Source: Enoplolaimus lenunculus
Taxonomy: Eukaryota; Nematoda; Enoplea; Enoplida; Thoracostomopsidae
Length of the DNA: 64,000 nt
Assembly: GCA_030248215.1 (NCBI GenBank)
Contig: JASANG010003711.1
Span: forward strand, 434,001 to 498,000
Direction of reading: 5' to 3'
Shown in pieces: positions 59,845 through 64,000 of this stretch (position 1 is the stretch's first letter; the number at the start of each line of letters is the position of its first letter). Both the position numbers and the translations under genes were made by a program. The notes beneath the pieces are model-generated. The model made no database searches. It worked only from the letters and a program-made list of their open reading frames with translations, and was not told where the DNA came from.

Positions 59845-62800
59845 CTGAAAAAACCAAACTATATTCTACTCCAATGTTTTGCCGGTAACAGCAACAGTAA
59901 AGATAACAGGTTGTGTGTGCTGGCCTAATATAGGTATCGTGTAATACTCTTTAAAGCGTTGAAATTGGGCTAAATTTAGTATCAAGCTTTAACAAAAGTT
60001 TTAGGCTTGTGTATTTTGTTTACAATTCCGTCGTGCATATTTATCGGTTTACATTAAATCTATTTTTATACATTAATAATGCTGGAAAGCCCACTATACT
60101 AAGGGTACAACCGTAGGTCTGCGTCCGGGTCCAACAAAAAATCAAACTCTGGCTCGGGTTGTTTCTGCCAGAAGTTCTGGCAACTTCGGTAGTAAAATTT
60201 CCTCGTGTTTTGCTAAAATTGTTTCGTGCGTTTGGTTTGGTTTCAACGTGGTATGATTTTCAGGAGCTAAGAGTGTCGAGATTTCTGTTAAGAAATAAAC
60301 CTAAAACCAGAATTTTTACGGCTATTGTACACTTCATTCTATACTTGAGATTAAGGCGTAGGCTTAGGTAGTAAAGGCTTAGGCAATGGTTTAGGCTTTG
60401 GCGAAGACTTTGGCCATCCTTTCCCGAAACCTAACGTTAAACCTATGCATGAGTCTTAGCCTATGCCTGTGGCAGGGAAAGTAGTTTTGACTCCGGTTTC
60501 GGTATTTTCACGTGCCGTTGGAGACCCTGCACCATGGGTAATATAATTTTGCCGTTTTTCTGGCTGTTTTTGTAGTTTATGTAGATATAACAAAACATAG
60601 AACAACTAATTTCGCAATGGTTAGACAATTTACCAACTGGTTTATAATTGTTAAGCTAACTATCGCAATTCGCAACTGCTCTGATTAGTATTAAATAAAA
60701 ATAAATGACAGTTTTATGGGTTTAAGCATCGTCCGCCATAATATTTGTATCCGTTACCTTAGCATGAGGCTGAACTTAAGCCTAAGCGTTAACATTTCAT
60801 GTGGTGGAACTGTACAAGAGCCGTTGATAAAGTTAAGCAGTATGAAGGGGACTCAGCCAGCCCTCGAACCTTTTGGCCACTGTAGAAAATTTTCAACCTT
60901 GCTTGTAAGCCAACGAATATCGTTGCATGCCGCTCCTTGCAAAAATTTTAGCCCCAATTACAAGGTGACTGATAACGGCCTTGTTACCAGTATACGAAAA
61001 TGCGCAAATGGGTTACACATCTCTTACATCTCATCGGGACATTGCAATGGTTGCGCGAGTCGATTGCCGGCATCGAGAAAGTCGCGTAGCTTTTGATTAC
61101 CGACATCAGAGTACGGGACCACGCCTCGAGTCATAAGCTCCCACAGTAAGACTCCAAACGACCACTGAAAACACACATTTTACAAACCTGAGAAATTCCG
61201 TGCCATACATTTTAGCATTAAAGTAGGTTATGGTAACTTAAAGTTTAATGCGTTCTAGCGTACAGTAGGTTCGGACTTGGTTAGACAAGTTTAGGCTTAA
61301 GATTACGTTTCCGTCTGGCTAACCATGAATCCATCAGTTTCAGCAGTAGCTTTTTGAAGCGTTAAATTATTTGAGAAGGCGAGTTAGTTGGCGCATTAGC
61401 AATATTTAACGTCGTCGTAACCGTTAACCCTAGTAAAAATATAGCACATATAGCGGGTGAAACAACATGTACATTATTGAGGAACACTGTTACGAATTAA
61501 ACCTTGCTAAGGAAATTGTAGTACGAAACGCAACTCTTTCCTGTGATGCGACGTATACCTAAAACGCATGAGAGTAGAACTCAAATTGTTCGGATAAATT
61601 GTACAGGTTTACAGCGAATTTTAAACTCGAATTAGTTACCTGTCAAAGTTTAAACTTAAATCCAAGTCTCAACTGAAGCCAAGCATACCATCATTAACGG
61701 CACGGCAACAGTCAAAACTTCCGTGTTTAGGTGGCGTTTAGTATTGGTGAAGTACAAGTTCTTACCACGTCTGTCTTTGTGTTGAATATTCGTCGGTTGT
61801 GTAAACTTTCTAACGCCATCCATTTTACAGGCAAACGTGCTGGAGTGTCTTCAGTGGCTGCGGTCAGAGCGTCTTTTTCGTATAAATCAAGTGCAAGGCC
61901 AAAATCAGCAACTTTCACTACACGATCATGGGTCATCCTGCAAGCAGTCATGCTTTAATATAACATCATGTCTGTTAAAAACGTCTTAATTTGACATTGT
62001 GATAAGTATTAATTACTTAACCATTTTGTCGTTTTTAAAACTTGCTTTCTTTTGATGACAATGGACCACAATTGGCTTTTGTAATCATTTAAATATAACA
62101 TTAAGATTTCAGGAACCCAGCCAATGATATAATCGTCTAAAACACAGTCAGAGTTGTACTGAATGGAATTTCAGTGTGTATGTTTAATGGAAAATGCTTT
62201 AGTCACTAACTATAACCCTTTCCCGTATAAAGTATACCATGAACATATTAAATGGCAAACTGCGGGATTTGCCCGTCTATAGAATCATTTAGCGTAAAGT
62301 TTGTTTTGGCAAACCTTATGTACGTTTTTATTCTGCAAGAAAAAATACTTGCAAACACAGCCTACATGCAGTTTCGTGCCGCTAAATCACGGTGAACGAA
62401 TTTGAGCCCAGATAGATATGCCATGCCTTGAGCGACTTGATATGCGAAGTCTAGAAGCTCCATCACTATGAGAGGCTGAAACGAAATTCAAGACTATGAA
62501 AACGGTGTACTTTTCAGGAAAACGCGTTGCCTAGGTTCTATTTCAGAAAACTATAATCTCGTTATATATAAATATGTATTGATATATAGATATATCGGCC
62601 CATGTTACTTTAAGGGGCGTCCAGGTTTCTGGTTGGTCTATAAAAGATTAATTTTAGATTCTAGATTATATACATTTTTTGATTAGGCTTGGGCTTAATC
62701 TTAGGGTTAGGCTTAGGAATACGCTTAAAATACGCTTAATCTTACGCTCCTCAAAGTAACATTGGCCGATATATCTATAAATAATTTATATATGTCTATA

Positions 62801-64000
62801 TATGTATGTATAAAAATATATTACTAAGTTCCGAGTATTTATTCTAATGCCTGTAAAAGTTTAGTGTTGCTCCAAAAGTTCTGGAATAAATATGTCACCA
62901 CTACTCATCCTTGTACTCGAGTTCTGCAAATATATTCCGCACCAAATGATCTTTGTCAACAAAACCTTTCCAAATTTTTTCATAGTCGAACTTAAAAACT
63001 ATAATTTCATTCGACGTGCTGTGGGAACAGTATAACCCCTTCTCACATTGAGTTGCCTATAGGCAACTAAGCGCAGTGTATATACGTTAAATAATATATA
63101 TCGCACCGTGTTTAACAATTGCAACACGTATATATAGTACTAAATCACCACAAGACGTGAGAGCCCCCTCGGGCTCGAGCGTCAAGCTCCTATAGCTGAG
63201 TGGTGATGGTATACGCCTCCCACTCCAGTCACCGGAGTTCGAATCCTAGCATAAAAGTGGGTCTCAGGGGAAATAGAAAATATTCATGTGAGAAAGGGTT
63301 AAGCTTGTAATATTCATCAGTAGAGTTCTTATTAAAATGTCAACTGTGATTTATAAATCGATAGCTTTTATCCGTATCACTTGCGCAATCCGAATGGCTA
63401 CAGAACCTTTATCCAATTGGACCAAAATTTAGCAACTTAAAAGCATCTGTATTTCATTTCCAGATGTGTATTTAAAATAACTTGACGCTGCTGAAATATT
63501 GAAAAAGTTATTACAAAAATTTGGAAAAAATTTGAAAACATGTGAACTGAAATTGCTGGATGCTTCGGCTCTGTCAAATGCCACTGAACCACAATGAGTA
63601 GAGATTACCTCAGGAACGAGGTACACCTAGTTTATTCGCCAGCGTTATAATATTTAAAAAATGGTTTACCTTTCGCTGATCAGATATGTATGTTCGAAGG
63701 TCACCTTGCGCCATAAACGGCAAGATAACCCACGGAACGCCGTTACGACTGATAGACATTCCTAGCAAACGTAACACGTGATGATGATCGAAATCTCGCA
63801 TAATTGCACCTTCACGTAGAAATCGCTCAATTGCACCAAGGTCGCGTATCTTTTCACCTAAAACGGTAAAATTTCACAAAAATGCCTTATGTAATATATA
63901 TTTGTGCACATCTGTGTTTTTATTTTTTGTTTCATGCCTAGCCGCCCCCCCCGCCCAACTGACGAGTAGATATAAATGTTCTTACCACCAGTTCAAAAGT
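59463..64000 (-). CDS. MET: MET/RON-family receptor tyrosine kinase (5' partial)
   Basis: Receptor for HGF/MSP-type ligands; the cytoplasmic kinase phosphorylates its own tail to recruit adaptors. Five complete exons join in frame to 328 C-terminal residues, plus a donor-side piece at the window edge. Seen in order: [20 protein letters not shown] and [20 protein letters not shown] (N-lobe to hinge); [20 protein letters not shown] (catalytic loop HRDLAARN); [10 protein letters not shown] (DFG); [39 protein letters not shown]. These match MET/RON better than other receptor kinases. The catalytic loop and DFG are intact. The activation loop has [10 protein letters not shown] where MET has DKEYYSVHNK, so the paired tyrosines are missing. 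The tail has Tyr motifs and a His6 run. The glycine-rich loop, catalytic Lys and extracellular part lie beyond the right edge. Confidence 0.88.
60098..60235. mobile_element. Family J fragment in a MET-like intron
   Basis: GGGTACAACCGTAGGTCTGC, then CTGCCAGAAGTTCTGGCAAC and TCGGTAGTAAAATTTCC, matching one end and the adjacent part of family J in inverted order. Confidence 0.5.
60345..60480. repeat. TTAGGC-like array in a MET-like intron
   Basis: GCGTAGGCTTAGGTAGTAAAG, AGGCTTAGGCAATGGTTTAG, then inverse units CCTAACGTTAAACCTATG and GTCTTAGCCTATGCC: an inverted pair of arrays. Confidence 0.6.
60715..60990. repeat. Family G array and family H-like piece in a MET-like intron
   Basis: CCGTTACCTTAGCATGAGGC, AAGCCTAAGCGTTAAC, then GTGGAACTGTACAAGAGCC (family G flank). 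Followed by AAAATTTTCAACCTTGCTTG and GCAAAAATTTTAGCCCC, as in family H. Confidence 0.5.
61028..61164 (-). CDS. MET: MET-like kinase exon (WSFGVLLWE)
   Basis: Acceptor GTGTTTTCAG|TGGTCG, donor GATGAGAT|GTAAGA. Encodes [20 protein letters not shown] and the following helix to CPDE. 137 nt, ends in phase 2. Confidence 0.9.
61766..61937 (-). CDS. MET: MET-like kinase exon (DFG and activation loop)
   Basis: Acceptor ACTGCTTGCAG|GATGACC, donor ACAGACGTG|GTAAGA. Encodes [17 protein letters not shown], the activation loop, and [17 protein letters not shown]. 172 nt, starts after two bases of a Met codon and ends in phase 0. Confidence 0.92.
62366..62475 (-). CDS. MET: MET-like kinase exon (catalytic loop)
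   Basis: Acceptor AATTTCGTTTCAG|CCTCTC, donor AACTGCAT|GTAGGC. Encodes [17 protein letters not shown] and [12 protein letters not shown]. 110 nt. Confidence 0.92.
62596..62768. mobile_element. Family B TIR element, copy 4 (best preserved), in a MET-like intron
   Basis: Left CGGCCCATGTTACTTTAAGG, right reversed CGGCCAATGTTACTTTGAGG. The core holds GATTAGGCTTGGGCTTAATC and TTAGGGTTAGGCTTAGG. Both flanks are ATATAT, so the target duplication cannot be separated from local AT repeats. Confidence 0.8.
63031..63301 (+). mobile_element. Family M TIR element with tRNA-like core, copy 2, in a MET-like intron
   Basis: Left TATAACCCCTTCTCACATTG, reversed right TTAACCCTTTCTCACATGAA. The core on the plus strand, about 63185-63255, has CTCCTATAGCTGAGTGGTGA (box A-like) and CGGAGTTCGAATCCTAGC (box B-like). 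Same GACGTGAGAGCC leader as copy 1. Confidence 0.75.
63670..63857 (-). CDS. MET: MET-like kinase exon (aC helix to hinge)
   Basis: Donor CGAAAG|GTAAAC. The acceptor is either TTTTAG at 63858 (exon from 63857, two leading bases) or GAAAAG (exon from 63849, phase 0). The second fits the phase of the upstream edge exon; the first is the more usual AG. Encodes [20 protein letters not shown] through ISDQRK. Confidence 0.85.
63986..64000 (-). CDS. MET: Edge of the next upstream MET-like exon
   Basis: The minus strand reads ACTTTTGAACTGGTG|GTAAGAA at the window end: TFELV in phase 0, which would join IRDLG if the GAAAAG acceptor at 63850 is used. In the phase required by the other acceptor a stop codon appears. 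Only 15 nt are visible. Confidence 0.45.

Noticed and set aside
6020-62768. True telomeric DNA
   Set aside because: The TTAGGC-like arrays are short, degenerate, in both orientations and inside TIR elements next to genes.
63185-63255. Functional tRNA gene in a MET-like intron
   Set aside because: No acceptor-stem partner for GCTCCTA. A diverged second copy with the same non-tRNA flanks exists at 24577-24915.

Overview
The window is animal nuclear DNA. It is AT-rich, with intron-containing genes and consensus GT/AG splice sites, and most of its length is short terminal-inverted-repeat (TIR) transposon relics. Three host genes can be read with confidence, all coding for animal protein families: an ataxin-1 homologue, a DCN1-like (DCUN1D3 type) neddylation co-factor, and a MET/RON-type receptor tyrosine kinase. 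The MET/RON family together with the compact kinase introns and abundant MITEs fits an invertebrate deuterostome, most likely a tunicate (sea squirt). That placement is inference; no species was identified.

Layout. ATXN1 is on the minus strand at the left edge. One long coding exon (1175-3961) carries two glutamine-rich blocks and ends inside the AXH domain, so the rest of the gene lies left of the window. From about 4 to 51.7 kb there is no convincing coding sequence. This stretch holds at least a dozen small TIR families, tRNA-like SINE units and a few tandem duplications. DCUN1D3 is on the plus strand at 51.74-55.53 kb with four coding exons. The last exon adds an unusual tail of about 235 residues after the neddylation domain. 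The MET/RON kinase is on the minus strand from 59.46 kb to beyond the right edge. Five kinase-domain exons plus the edge of a sixth are visible.

Base composition gives a second layer. By eye, the plus strand is richer in A and C from about 4 to 37.5 kb, richer in T and G from about 37.6 to 57.5 kb, and then tends back. In each block the gene's sense strand is the T/G-rich one. I infer that the ATXN1 and DCUN1D3 transcription units may extend, through long 5' introns, to a shared divergent promoter region near 37.5-40 kb.

Mobile DNA. Recurrent families are: (A) TA-flanked elements with CTGTAGTGACCCG ends, four copies between 8.8 and 16.7 kb; (B) elements with CGGCC-ATGTTACTTT ends; (C) CAGGGGCG ends; (D) CAGTGGCGGATCC ends with 8-bp target duplications (hAT-like); (E) TTAA-flanked GCC...CACACGTGCAAG ends (piggyBac-like); (F) CGACAATTCGTC ends; (H) CAGACCCGTAGCCAG ends; (I) TACCCGCGGGTA elements; (J) palindromic CAGGGTACAACCGGAG elements; and (M) TIR elements with a tRNA-like core. 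Degenerate TTAGGC-like hexamer arrays recur inside several of these otherwise unrelated elements (B, C, F), which is the most unusual repeat signal here. I saw no retroviral, LTR, Polinton, LINE reverse-transcriptase or toxin remnant, no CRISPR array and no convincing functional tRNA or rRNA gene.
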